From: Raffaelea ambrosiae
Taxonomy: Eukaryota; Ascomycota; Sordariomycetes; Ophiostomatales; Ophiostomataceae
Direction of reading: 5' to 3'
DNA: 64,000 nucleotides
Assembly (NCBI GenBank): GCA_002778195.1
Contig: PCDI01000014.1
Location: forward strand, 759,173-823,172
Shown here: positions 20,030 through 30,295 of the stretch, one piece after another
Numbering within the stretch: the first letter of the stretch is position 1
How the letters are laid out: each line of letters begins with the position of its first letter
Position numbers and translations under genes: made by a program
Notes under the pieces: model-generated
The model's input: only the letters and a program-made list of their open reading frames with translations
What the model was told of the DNA's origin: nothing
Databases searched by the model: none

Positions 20030-21007
20030 CTAGTTCTTGCTCTCAATCTTTCCAATGTGCTCCAGCCCCTGCAGAGCCTGGCAGGCCTCTGCCCACGACG
20101 TGTCACCTTCGTACAGCTGGCTCCGCACGTAGGCCCACGTCAGCCGCAGCACAGCGGCCAGCCGCTCGGGGCTCTCGTCCTGGCACTCCTTCGCGTCCCA
20201 CCCGCTGATGCCGCCAAAGCCGTGCTTGCCGCCCGCGACCATGAAGGCGTCCTTGGGTCCCGGCGCAGCCGTGTACGGGTCCAGATGCCAGTCCGCACCG
20301 CGCACCGTCAGATACGGGCCGGCGTCCTCCTCGCCCCACATGACCAGTGCCGGGGGATGCATGCCGCTGAAGTCGACGTCGTAGAACCGCATCAGGGTCT
20401 TGCCGCTCTCGGAGAGGTCTGCGCCGCCGCGGCCCGTGCCGCCGATGATGACGCCCGTCTTGACGCGCGTGTCGGCGAGCTGCGATGCTCGGCCATCGCG
20501 CGGGTCCCTGTTGGTGGCGCCGAGCAGGGCGCTCACTGTGAGGGCACCCAGGGAATGGCCCACCGCGGCCACTCTGGAGGCGTCGAGACGGCCCTTGACA
20601 AAGGACACGGCAGCCTCAATCTCCTCCAGGCGGTCCAGGATGCGCGTCATGTCCGCGGCGCGGGTGTCCAGGTAGAGGTCGCGGACGCTGTCTCCGTTGA
20701 GCGGCAAGCCGACGTGGCGCGAGCTCAGGTGCGTCGGCTGGAAGACGGCAAAGCCGTGGGCGGCCAGGAACTCGGCCATGGGTGCGTAGCCCTCCAGCGA
20801 GGACAGGTGGTAGCTGGGGCCGCCGCCATGAGAGAGCAGGAGGATGGGCAGGTCGGTGCCGGTCGACGGAACTGTGACGCGAACCTGCAGATCGACTTTG
20901 CGGTCGGGACATGCGAGCACTACAGGGCTGTAGGAGACAATGGGGACGGTGTCATTGACTTTGATGCTGGCAGCCTTGCCAGTGTCTGCGTGGTCTGTGA
21001 GCTGCAT
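20030..21007 (-). CDS. Alpha/beta hydrolase (dienelactone hydrolase / PAF-acetylhydrolase-like)
   Basis: Single-exon protein of 325 residues without a signal peptide. The nucleophile elbow GHSLG is at 150-154 (Ser152). The oxyanion-hole strand LPILLLSHGGG is at about 53-63. Plausible remaining triad members are Asp228 in MWGEEDAG and His262 in GGKHGFGG. The order and spacing fit the dienelactone hydrolase / platelet-activating-factor acetylhydrolase type II group of serine hydrolases. A cytosolic ester or lactone hydrolase is likely; the substrate is unknown. The gene stands alone, with no operon-like partner. Confidence 0.85.
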   Translation of the reverse strand: MQLTDHADTGKAASIKVNDTVPIVSYSPVVLACPDRKVDLQVRVTVPSTGTDLPILLLSHGGGPSYHLSSLEGYAPMAEFLAAHGFAVFQPTHLSSRHVGLPLNGDSVRDLYLDTRAADMTRILDRLEEIEAAVSFVKGRLDASRVAAVGHSLGALTVSALLGATNRDPRDGRASQLADTRVKTGVIIGGTGRGGADLSESGKTLMRFYDVDFSGMHPPALVMWGEEDAGPYLTVRGADWHLDPYTAAPGPKDAFMVAGGKHGFGGISGWDAKECQDESPERLAAVLRLTWAYVRSQLYEGDTSWAEACQALQGLEHIGKIESKN

Positions 21008-21210
21008 GATGGAAAGTGTTCAATGAGGTGAAACCAATTGATTGGACTTTGCTGGGTTGTGTTCTGGCCTGGATTTTGGGTTTGCCTGGTTTCCGGCTCT
21101 CAAACTGTACGAAAAGAACCATTTTTTATATGCATCGTTAAGACTGGAGTTTACCACAGCCTCGTGTTTCTTGTCACCGGTTTCCATGCCATGCATTCGG
21201 GAGATAAAGG

Positions 21211-21546
21211 CTAGTTACGGGACCTGAAGCATAAGTCCAGTGTTGGTTCGGGCCAAAGTCGACGATATCCGTGAGAGCATTGCCCTGAAAAGGAAATAAA
21301 TGGGGCCGATGGAGAGCAGACAGGGAAGGCAGGGCGAAAGCAGAGCCACATACCTGCGATTGTGGCCACCGACGAGCAAGAGGAGCTGCTGTTTGCTCAA
21401 TGGAAGTCGATCATCTTCCAGCCTTCCGGACATGTCTCCTTAACACCATGAAGTGTAGAAACAGTGGCATTAAGGGTGCTGCGGGTTCGGGATCCCGTAA
21501 GTACGAGGAGGACGTGGATGAGAAGGAGAAGACGAAGAGGTGCCAT
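21211..21546 (-). pseudogene. Possible broken small secreted Cys-containing protein gene
   Basis: An ATG at 21546 in a good context (ACAAACAATGGCA) opens a clear signal peptide (MAPLRLLLLIHVLLVLTGS). The frame meets a TGA at 21399-21397 (codon 50) but then stays open to a textbook intron (21353-21285, GTATGT..TTTTCAG, 69 nt) and on to a TAG at 21211. With that single stop ignored the model has 88 codons and four cysteines, one intron near the 3' end, much like the peptide gene at 29979. It may be a recently broken gene, a 49-residue secreted peptide, or chance. No family is recognised. Confidence 0.35.
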
Positions 21547-22159
21547 TGTTTGTTTTGGTCTCTTGTTAGTTGTTTGTAAGTGCGTTAGCGTTGCAAGCAG
21601 ATATCAGCAGCCTGTGTGAGGTGTCTTGTGGTAAAGAATTATTGCGTTCATTGATTTTACGCCACTGGCACCGATCCATAAAGTGAAGGGACTTGGTCAC
21701 ATCTCAAAACGTCTGTCAGTACACAATCAACAATTGCAGCTGCTGGGCGTGCCGCGTGCTTTCTGATGAGTATTCAATAAATCAAAATACGACTTCGGTG
21801 ACTTTTGAGGAAACTTTGATGCCTCTTGTATTTCGTACATGTTTCAATATTTGGGGACATTTCACAAGAATCCCAACGGCGATCAAGAGTTCCCGATTAC
21901 CAATTCCCAATGGAGTCACGTATGGTACTGGGTGTGCAGCTGTCTCGGGCCCTCAACAAGCTGTGGGTGTGTGTGGCTCCTCCTAGCAGCCAATCAAGCT
22001 CCGTTCCGTCTTTGCACATCCACCCCGAGTACCAGGTCCCCTTCCGCTTACGCGCCCAATATTACACAATGTGTCCCCCTGAAATGAGATGAAGTGGCTG
22101 AACGGAAGTGGCTGAGACGACTTGGACTGAAATGACATCATTGCAGACGCAGTGTGTTC
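21547..22159. other. Intergenic, 0.6 kb
   Basis: Upstream of the putative small secreted gene and downstream of the second Zn2Cys6 factor. No gene seen. Confidence 0.45.
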
Positions 22160-24384
22160 TCAGGAGCCCCAGTCTTCGGTCGTCAGCCATGTCATGTCCT
22201 CCATGCCCAGAAGCCAGTTCTCCGTGTCAAAGTTGATGTCCTGCATGACGCCCTGGACGTCGGCCGCCTCGGCGCCGCCGCCCTCTTCAGCATCCGCGGT
22301 TGCGTCGCTCCGGCCGGCCGCGTTGTGGATGGTGGAGATGGTCTGGGCCTGTGTCTGGAAGTTCTTGACGCAGGAGCCAATGCTCGGGCACAGATGCTCG
22401 TGGGACTGCATCACAGCCAGGGCCTTGTGGAGAGTCTCCGCGGGCATCGTGCCAAACATGTCGGGCCGCAGCATGGCCGCCACGAGGTGCTGGGACGACA
22501 CGTAGAGGTAGTAGATGCGGTGCCACCAGCGGATGAGGCCGACTTCGTCGTTGGGGTCGTAGTGCTCGTCGATGAGCGCGATCAGGTCCCGCGTGGCCTC
22601 GAGGCAGAGCGAGGCGCAGTCGTGCAGCACCCGGAAGGCCAGGCTCTGGTCGCTGGGCGGCGGCCGCGCCGCGTGGTAGTACTGCGGGAGACAGAAGTGC
22701 GCGAGCATGGGCCGGCACAGCAGGGCTCGGGTGTGGGCAATGCTGGACACGGCCAGTTAGTCAGTCAGAACAAGTCGCCGCGCTCGGCGCTGCTTTCGAG
22801 GGCAGGACACACGCACCGGAACTGAATGGAGCCGCGCTGCCTCCTCGTGGCCATGTCGATGTTCTCGGGCCGGGCATCGGGCCGGAGAAAGTCGGGGAGG
22901 TTCTTCTCCCACTTCCTCAAGCAGGCGTCGATCTGGACGGCCACGTTGAGGTCGGTCTGCCAGATCTGGGGCAGCCCGAGCTCTTCGGCGAAGCGGCTGG
23001 TGGCGGACATCTGCGACAGCATGATGTAGCCCGTGATTTCGTGGAGCTCCAGGGTCTTGGCCGCGTAGACGGCGGACGGCGTCTCGTCGGCGGGCGTGGA
23101 CCGCACGGGGATGGACACGGCGAGCGGGATCATGGAGGTGCGGCCAAAGGTCCACGAGAGCTCCCGGTCCACGCACACGCAGACGAGCCAGACCTGCCGC
23201 CGCAGCCACTCGTCGTGCCGCGGGGGCTCGGCCGTCTGCGTGCACGACGACTGGATGCCCAGGCTCAGGGCCATGCGCACGGCGATGCCGGCCACCATCC
23301 AGGTGCGGTGGGGGCTGTTGGTGCACTGCGAGAAGCGGCTCATGAGCAGCAGGCACTGGACCAGCTCGAGCGTGCCGGGCTCCCACAGGATCGACTCGGG
23401 CTTCAGCAGGGACCAGGCGCGCAGGAAGAAGGCCTTGGCCGCGGGCTCGCGCTCGCTGTGCGGCCGCGACTCCTGGATCTGCGTGGCCAGGGCAAAGACG
23501 ACGTTGAGGGTGCTGAGGAACGTGCGCTCGTCGACGCCCAGGTCGGTGACGCCGTACACGGCGCCGTATGCGCGGCAGAAGGCGGGCTTGTCCAGCAGCG
23601 GCTCCAGGATGTGCTGCGACTGCCAGAAGATGTCCAGCAGGTAGTCGGCCTGCTTGCGCGGCGGCAGCACGCTGGCCTGCAGCGGCGTGTTGCCGTCGCG
23701 CTCCGGGGGCCGCGGCGACAGCGAGCCGAACAGCGGGAAGTCGGTCATGGGCAGCTGGAACTGCGGCTTCCGGGGCGTCGGCGGCTGGCCGCCGAGGCCG
23801 AGGCGCGCGTCGATGGCGGCCTTGACATTGTGGATGAACTCGCCCGTGTTGCTGCGATGGTAGCCGTTGTGGGCATCGGCGGCGTCCGCGGGCTGGCTCG
23901 GCCGGACAGAGGCAGGGCTGAAGGGCGCCAGGTGCGGCGTCGCGTCCAGTCGCCGGGGCGGGGGGGCGGCCGGACTGGACCGGGGGGCGGCCGGACTGGA
24001 CCGGGGGGCAGCCGAGGCGGTCCGGCCAGGGGCATAGACGCAGCTGTCGCGCAGATGGCTCTTTTTCTGGCAGCGGCTGCACACTGGGTCACGTCAGCGC
24101 CACTCGTATGCGTTCGTGTTGGTCTGCATCGACTTGTGTCCACGTGTTCCGACTTCTGTCGGCGTCTCCAGCCCGGCTGCCTGGGCCAACCCACCTGGTC
24201 GGATGCCGTCGCATTTGAGCTTGCGGATGCGACACGTGTTGCAGGCGATGGGCACTTTGTACCTCCGTTTGTGCGCCGGCTGTGGGCTGACGCCCAACGG
24301 GGTGGACGACATTCTAGGATGCTGGGGCGCTGTCTGGGCCGTTCCGTGTGTCGGATCGGCGTGGCTCTCTTGAATATGGGCCAT
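22160..24384 (-). CDS. Zn(II)2Cys6 transcription factor, divergent from the DHA1 transporter
   Basis: Three exons on the minus strand, 24384-24195, 24083-22817 and 22742-22160, with introns of 111 nt (GTGGGT..CAG) and 74 nt (GTGCGT..CAG); the product has 679 residues and all phases fit. The first intron splits the zinc cluster: exon 1 gives ACNTCRIRKLKCDGIRP and exon 2 continues with CSRCQKKSHLRDSC, completing six cysteines. The middle holds the fungal-specific regulatory domain (WQSQHILEPLLDKPAFCRAY; SPHRTWMVAGIAVRMALSLG). The C-terminus is acidic (DINFDTENWLLGMEDMTW), as in activators. Because it is divergent from the MFS gene at 24895, that transporter is the natural candidate target. Confidence 0.88.
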
Positions 24385-24392
24385 CTGCTGTT

Positions 24393-24491
24393 GACAAGCC
24401 AGGCTTTTATCACACCGTTCCGCAGAGAAGCCAGGCTTTTATTACACCGTTCCGCAGACAAGCCCGGCTTTTATTACACAGTCCGTTCCGC
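24393..24491. promoter_or_regulatory. Three direct repeats carrying CGG-NN-CGG motifs
   Basis: Three copies of a unit of about 32-36 bp (AAGCCAGGCTTTTATTACAC plus CCGTTCCG) lie directly upstream of the regulator ATG at 24384. Each ends in CCGTTCCG (24415, 24447, 24483), which reads CGGAACGG on the other strand, a paired CGG site of the type bound by Zn2Cys6 dimers. Auto- or co-regulation of the divergent pair is inferred. Confidence 0.6.
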
Positions 24492-24774
24492 CGATCTGGC
24501 CAATGGAGTGCCGTTCCGAGCTCGGAAGGCCATCCCGACATCCACACCCTGCTAATCGCCAGCCCCTTGCACAGGGGCCCTGGCCCGTAAACACGGCCCC
24601 GATTAGAATTGCTGACAATCGGGCTTCCGTCTCGCCGCTCGCGAAAGGAGGGTGGCAGACGCTGCTCGTTGGCCGGCCTCAGCCGTCTGCCTGATAGATA
24701 GGCAGCTGATCCCTGCCGCTGCGTTGCTTTTTAAAGGCTCCGTCCGTTCGGCGCTTGGCTATCTCGTCTTGGCC

Positions 24775-24827
24775 CGTCTGCGAATCTCGTCTGCGTATCT
24801 CGTCTGCGTATCTCGTCTGCGTATCTC
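24775..24827. repeat. 13-bp tandem repeat in MFS leader
   Basis: Four copies of GTCTGCGTATCTC (the first with AA for TA) lie 68-120 bp before the transporter ATG, probably in its 5' UTR or core promoter. Confidence 0.7.
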
Positions 24828-24894
24828 GCCCACGTCTTCTGTTTGCTTGTGCCCTCCAGATTTGCCCTTCCAGCACTTCCTGCCGACATTCGCC

Positions 24895-26529
24895 ATGGCT
24901 GACCCCGGACCCCCAGAAAAGCATCAGGAGGAGAGCGACGCTCCGTCCTTCTTGGCAGAGGACGCCGAGTTCGAGGCCGCCGTCGAAGAGAACCCCGTCG
25001 AGGCTCTCGAGGAGCCGTCCGACCACCACGAGGGCCACGGCACCCCCGACGACCCGTACGTGGTCGGCTTCCAGCACGACGACCCCCACAACCCCATGAA
25101 CTTTTCCACCGCCCGCAAATGGTTCATCACTTCCATCGTCACCCTGTCCGTCTTCGCTGTGACGCTCACGTCCTCCGCCTACTCGGTCTCGGCCGACGAC
25201 ATCATCGCCGAGTTCCACTGCAGCCGCGAGCTCTTCACCCTCGGCATCTCGCTGTATGTCCTCGGCTTCGCTGTCGGCCCGCCCGTCTGGGCGCCCCTGT
25301 CCGAGCTGTACGGCCGCTACCACCTGTACGTCGTCTCCATGGGGCTCATGACCGCCTTTGTGGCGGGCGCGGCGGGCTGCAAGAACATCGCCTCGATGCT
25401 GGTCTTCCGCTTTCTGGCCGGCATGTTCGGCGCCTCGCCGCTGACCAACGCCGGCGGCGTCATTGCCGACCTGTTCCCGCCTTCGCAGCGCGGCCTGGCC
25501 ATGCCCATCTTCGGCGCCGCGCCGTTCATGGGACCGGTGCTGGGCCCCATCGTCGGCGGCTTCATCACCATCACCGTCGGCTGGCGCTGGGTCCAGGGCG
25601 TGTGCGCCATCTTTGTCGGCATCGTCTGGATCGCCGGCAGCATTCTGCTGCCAGAGACATACGCGCCCATCCTCCTCCAGACGAAGGCCCGGCGGCTCGC
25701 CCAGGAGTCCGGCCAGGCCTTTGTCAGCACCATCGAGAAGCATGCCGGCCACAGGACCGTGTCGCAGATCTTTGCCACCGCCCTCAAGCGCCCGTGGGTG
25801 CTGCTCTTCATCGAGCCCATCGTCCTGGTCGCGTCCGTCTACCTGTCCATCCTGTACAGCACCATCTACATGTCGTTTGCCGCCTTTCCGATCGTCTACA
25901 AGCAGGAGCGCGGCTGGAACGCCGGCGTCAGCAGCCTCCCTTTTCTGGGCCTGACCGTCGGCATGCTGGTCGGCCTCGTCTACACCATCAACGACAACCG
26001 CCGGTACCAGCGCCTGGGCGACGCTGCCACGCCCGAGTCTCGTCTCCCGCCGTGCATGATCGGTGCCGTCTTTTTGCCCGTCGGCATGTTTGCCTTTGCC
26101 TGGACAAACGGCCCGTCCGTCCACTGGGCCGCCAGCGTCGTCCTGATTGCGCCCTTTGGCTTCGGGACGGTGCTGGTCTTCATCTCGGTGCTGGTCTATC
26201 TCATCGACTCGTACGCCATTTTCGCTGCATCTGTGCTGGCGGCCACGGCCATTATGCGCTCGGTGATCGCTGCTGCGTTCCCCCTCTTCACGGTGCAAGA
26301 GTACCACAATCTTGGCATTCACTGGGCGTCGTCAATCCCCGCATTCCTGACCGTGCTCTGTCTGCCCTTCCCCTTCGTCATGTACCGCTACGGGGCCCAG
26401 ATCAGAATGAAGTGCAAGTACGCACACGAGGCCGCTATTCTGTTGGCTCGCCTGCATGCCCATCATCCCCGTGCTGCCCCTGCGGCGAGAGATACCGAAA
26501 ACAGCGAAACGGAAGTGGAGGTGGTATGA
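24895..26529 (+). CDS. MFS multidrug-type transporter (DHA1 family)
   Basis: Single-exon protein of 544 residues. The ATG at 24895 sits in CGCCATGG; the frame is open further upstream but without conserved sequence. An acidic cytosolic N-terminus (about 70 residues) leads into DPHNPMNFSTARKWF, the usual entry to helix 1 of DHA1 drug:proton antiporters. The helix 2-3 loop has APLSELYGRYHLY (motif A), and GVIADLFPPSQRG, GPVLGPIVGGF (antiporter motif C region) and WRWVQGVCAIF follow. ILLPETYAPILL precedes the central loop. It probably exports a small toxic or self-made compound at the plasma membrane. Divergent from a Zn2Cys6 gene with shared promoter repeats. Confidence 0.92.
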   Translation: MADPGPPEKHQEESDAPSFLAEDAEFEAAVEENPVEALEEPSDHHEGHGTPDDPYVVGFQHDDPHNPMNFSTARKWFITSIVTLSVFAVTLTSSAYSVSADDIIAEFHCSRELFTLGISLYVLGFAVGPPVWAPLSELYGRYHLYVVSMGLMTAFVAGAAGCKNIASMLVFRFLAGMFGASPLTNAGGVIADLFPPSQRGLAMPIFGAAPFMGPVLGPIVGGFITITVGWRWVQGVCAIFVGIVWIAGSILLPETYAPILLQTKARRLAQESGQAFVSTIEKHAGHRTVSQIFATALKRPWVLLFIEPIVLVASVYLSILYSTIYMSFAAFPIVYKQERGWNAGVSSLPFLGLTVGMLVGLVYTINDNRRYQRLGDAATPESRLPPCMIGAVFLPVGMFAFAWTNGPSVHWAASVVLIAPFGFGTVLVFISVLVYLIDSYAIFAASVLAATAIMRSVIAAAFPLFTVQEYHNLGIHWASSIPAFLTVLCLPFPFVMYRYGAQIRMKCKYAHEAAILLARLHAHHPRAAPAARDTENSETEVEVV

Positions 26530-27889
26530 TATGTTATACACATATGTGTGTGTGTGTGTGCCCGCTACTACACACTGTAATTTTTTGATAGACGGATTCA
26601 TAGAATGGGGAACGGATATAGATTCCACGGACTTGGCTGGTTTGGCAACGGTAAAATTAGAATGGGAAAGCAAATATCTAGATTAGAAGCTTGCAGTGAT
26701 TTCTCTTTAGAGATTGGCTGATACTTCCAACACGCACAATGGGGAAACTGATATGTGGAGTGTGGTGAATGTTAGAAGGATGCTGTTTGGTGGTTTGCCA
26801 TTGGTTGTTTTGTCTGCTAGCGGCAGATGCAAAGAAGCCGCCGTGATAGTGGCCGCGTTGCAAGTCATTCGAGATCGGGGGAGCACAGTCTCGTTGTTCC
26901 GGAAAATGACACCCGGATAAGCACAAAGCTGTACTCGTCTTCTATCCAACTCGTCGTCGTTTGTCTAAATTGATAGAGAGCAATTCAAGTCGATTCAATG
27001 CAAGTAACCCCAATCACACAAACAGTTTCCGTTTCGATCTCAACCTCACGACTTGGCATCCTGGAGGAGGCTCATCGGCCATCTTTGCATCCGATGGAAG
27101 CAAATCTCCAAGGATCTCCCAGATCTCCTAGGCTCTGCTCCAATAGCCAGGCCGGGCACGTAATTAATCAGGCTGTGTTTGGACCGTTCGTTAACCTTTC
27201 GCTTTCTCTTACGGCGAGTTTCACAAGCATCCCACGTGCGAGGGCTTCCGCTGTCCATATCCCGTCCCAGCCTGGTTTGCCCTTGTATTGTTGCAGGATG
27301 AGACACCAGTGAATGAATGAAGCTCCTCAAGTGTCTGCCTCGACCGTGGTTTTACAGCAAAAAGAAATGAAAAAGAAAAAGAAACACCACGGTCCTCGGC
27401 GTATCAAGCAGACAATCAAGCGGTGCTTCAGTTCAAATACACGCTTGCCTGGAATTCTAGGCCGCAACTGGCTCCGTCAACACCCAGAGCCAGATTCCAG
27501 GTGGCCAGCTGTGCAAGAATGATCCCAAAGGCAGTAGCAAGGTGCGGCCATCGTCAGACTCGGCCTCTGCGTGTCTTGTACAGAGCCCTATTTGCTGAAC
27601 GGCACCACTCCTGGTTGTGTTGACATACGGGGATATGTAGGTGCCTCCAAGTGGACCCACGCAGACATATTGTTGCGTCGTATTAGAGCAAAGACCAATC
27701 AAGTCAGGGTTCTAACCTTCTGGGCTTAGAATACTTACATTGGCATGCAAACACCCCTGTATTCCAGAGAAATTCCTAAACGGGTTTCGAGGACACTCAT
27801 GGCATGCTGCTGAACATCAAATACATCTACAGCTCACTGCAAAGGCCACTACGCTCAGTACACAAAACATAACTAATACAATGAGCCTG

Positions 27890-28190
27890 TTCTCGCGTCC
27901 CTGCCACCTCCAGCAAACCCAGCCCCCCAGGCCCCCGTATACACCGGCGGCACCATTATTATCTTCGCCTACTACGGCACGTCTATCTTGCTAATGCTGT
28001 TCTTCTTCGTCCGTCGCTGAGAAAACCAGCGCAAGGACAACAAGCACGGAAAGCTCGGAGAGCTGGTGCTTACCAGGACCTCTCGGGCAAAAACAACCAG
28101 CCTTCTGTAACACCACGTAATAAGTGGAGGATCGGGTTACTAAACTCAGACGAAGCGTGCGACATCCGTCCCATTTGCAGCAGTACGTAC
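27890..28190 (+). pseudogene. Possible remnant of a small single-pass membrane protein
   Basis: One frame reads PAPQAPVYTGGTIIIFAYYG and on through a hydrophobic segment (LLMLFFFVRR), then hits a TGA at about 28018. It continues as a basic ENQRKDNKHGKLGEL, after which a second frame gives AYQDLSGKNNQPSVTPRNKW to a stop near 28190. The pattern (Pro-rich stalk, membrane helix, basic stop-transfer, polar tail) looks protein-like, but it needs both a stop and a frame change to join. Low confidence. Confidence 0.25.
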
Positions 28191-29866
28191 TAATACGTAT
28201 GGAGTTGGCATCAAATCATAAAAGGTTTTTAAGACGCACCCTGCCGCCAGTCCAAACTTCCTTTTCTGACAAAAGCCTCCCTGCTTAGTGCCTGTTGCTT
28301 TGCATTAGCCATTAAGGTTGCTTCTATGTGGATTTAGTCGTTCTCGTTTACAAAGTAAAAAAAACAAAACAAAAAACAAGAAACAAGCGGGCATTCCCAA
28401 AAAAGAACCGGCTAGGCCGACCGGTATCGGGCAGTCCCTCAAACGAGCTAAGCCCAGTCTTGGCCCTGCATGGTTAGACCAGACGAACGCTAATGATGGA
28501 CTGATCAAATCCTCACTTTCCATCGACAGGAACGGCAGCTGGTACGGTCGTACGGCGTATTCGACTGTTCCTCCTGCTGAAAGTGGAGTTCATGAAGCAT
28601 GCCAAGCCCTTTCGCTGGGCCCATAGACCCAGCAATGAGCCCTTTTCCCTTTCCGAAAGCTTCAAACGCCGAAAACCCGGTGGAGATACATGGCAACCTG
28701 TTCCCCCAGTGGGTTGATGACGGAAATGTGCATTGCTGTTTACTCCAGACGAAAGGTGTGCGTCTAACTAATCAGATCATCTTATCAGATTGTGGGCGCC
28801 CCACCAACAGACCAAGCATTGCGGGTGAAATTGCCGTGCCTCCCGGCTGCCAACCTTTTGTTTAAGCTTTTTTGTCTCGGGCCTGCTGCCGGCCAAGAGA
28901 CTGTGGCTGGATGGCGTGCTTGGACATCAAGGACAGAACCGTTTTACAGTTACAGAGAGTAGAGAACAGGACAGAGACGATTTCACAGAGAGAATGTACA
29001 GAGAAAATTTAGAGAAAATTCACAGAAGCTTCAGAGATGATTCACAGAAGTTTCAGAAAAGATTTCACAGGCCTTGCGTCTTCCAAGTTCTGGCCGAGGT
29101 TCCGGCCGAGGTTCGTAACGCGCTCCGTCTGCGCTGCGGCCAATCTGTGCTGGATGGAGACTGTCGATGTGGGCACGCTCATTGTGGACTCGGTCGACTA
29201 TTAGCAACTATCGTGTCGGTTGGTAGCCACCACACAGTAGGAAACCTGCTCTGTCGCCCCGCTGGGTACAGGGCGGGCCTATTTGTTCGCCCTGTTGTAT
29301 AATAACAAGAAAAACTTGATCCAATATTCCATTGCCGTCTCTCCATCCCGGCATTAGCTCGTCGCACCTTTTTGGTCGCCAATCCTCGGTGGCTTCTCCA
29401 ACTACAAGCGAATGACGAGGTTATTCACAACAGATGGAAAACGAGAAGCAGAGAAAGGGACAAGGAGCAAGAGACACGAGACACAAGACAGATATCAATG
29501 AGAGAACACAAGAACATGCTGAAAAGGGGACAAGAACAGTGGCTGTCCGAAACACAACTCGTCCGACGGCAACAGAGAAAAGACATCAAGCAAAACAAAC
29601 CAAAACAGCAGCTAAGCTTAAAGCTACATGCGCCCATACTCGTATGACTGGCTCCCGGGGGATCGTGTGTTTGTGCTTTGTCGGGATTTCGGAGCATCCA
29701 CACTCTCTTGCCTGCCCGTGCTATCCGCGCTGTCCAGCTGTCTTCATCGTAGGTCCGCACTATTGCGAGCTGCCGTCGTGCATCCTAGCACGGTGGCCAG
29801 TCATGCACACCAGGGACAGCAGGGCCCGATCGGATAGACTGTTGCCCCGTTCAGTTGTGAAATGTT

Positions 29867-29874
29867 TATAAAAG
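29867..29874 (+). promoter_or_regulatory. TATA box of the small peptide gene
   Basis: TATAAAAG lies 105 bp before the ATG at 29979. A C/A-rich leader (CACAACACACACCACACAGC) lies between them, typical of a highly expressed fungal secreted-protein gene. Confidence 0.65.
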
Positions 29875-29978
29875 CAGGGCTTCCGTCGACGCAGAAAGAA
29901 AAACGCATCTCACAACACACACCACACAGCACACCACACAGCCCACCTGAACACAACAACTCCACCACCACATTCACC

Positions 29979-30295
29979 ATGCGCTTCACCACCGTCTTTA
30001 CTCTCTTCATGGCCGGCCAGGCCCTGGCTGGTGTCGTTGCGCCCCAGGCCGATGCTGCCCTGGAGGCCCGCACTGAGGCTGCTCCCGTGGAGGCCCGTGA
30101 TGACGTGCCCATCGAGGCCCGTGAGGTCCTGGAGAAGCGCCGCAAGGCCTGCGAATACCTCAAGGTTGGCGACCGCTGCGTCACCGGCGGCAAATGGGGC
30201 AGTACGTGTTTTCCTCCCTTCCGCTTGTCTCCCCTGGTACTAACAACGACACAGCTTGCCGCCGCTTCCACACCGGTCTGTCGTGCCGCACTTAG
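29979..30295 (+). CDS. Small secreted cationic Cys peptide precursor (C-X8-C-X8-C-X8-C)
   Basis: Two exons, 29979-30201 and 30255-30295, joined over a 53-nt intron (GTACGT, branch TACTAAC, ACACAG), encoding 87 residues. Residues 1-18 are a signal peptide (MRFTTVFTLFMAGQALAG). A pro-region with repeated Glu-Ala-Arg blocks (LEARTEAAPVEARDDVPIEA) ends in VLEKR, a Kex2-type dibasic site. The mature peptide of about 33 residues has exactly four cysteines spaced eight apart: ACEYLKVGDRC, then VTGGKWGTC, then RRFHTGLSCRT. It has eight Lys/Arg against two acidic residues. A TATA box and C/A-rich leader suggest strong expression. A secreted antimicrobial, effector or signalling peptide is plausible; the family is not recognised. 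Confidence 0.75.

Larger units (their letters stand above)
26530..29978. other. Gene-poor stretch, 3.4 kb
   Basis: No well-supported gene. It holds a short TG repeat near 26548, a degenerate membrane-protein-like remnant at 27890-28190 (listed separately), a degenerate TTCACAGA-type repeat at about 28980-29080, and the promoter of the small peptide gene at its right end. Short open frames here lack splice and domain support. Confidence 0.5.

Noticed and set aside
19276..20208. 310-codon plus-strand frame
   Set aside because: Overlaps the hydrolase in antisense; no domain, no intron or start support.
22757..24082. 441-codon minus-strand frame in the second Zn2Cys6 gene
   Set aside because: Frame-shifted shadow; the other frame carries the zinc cluster and regulatory domain.
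24679..26322. 547-codon minus-strand frame opposite the DHA1 transporter
   Set aside because: Asp/Gly/His-rich shadow with no domain; the plus-strand MFS is unambiguous.
25119..26588. 489-codon plus-strand frame overlapping the DHA1 transporter
   Set aside because: Alternative frame of the same strand, Arg/His-rich, no domain.
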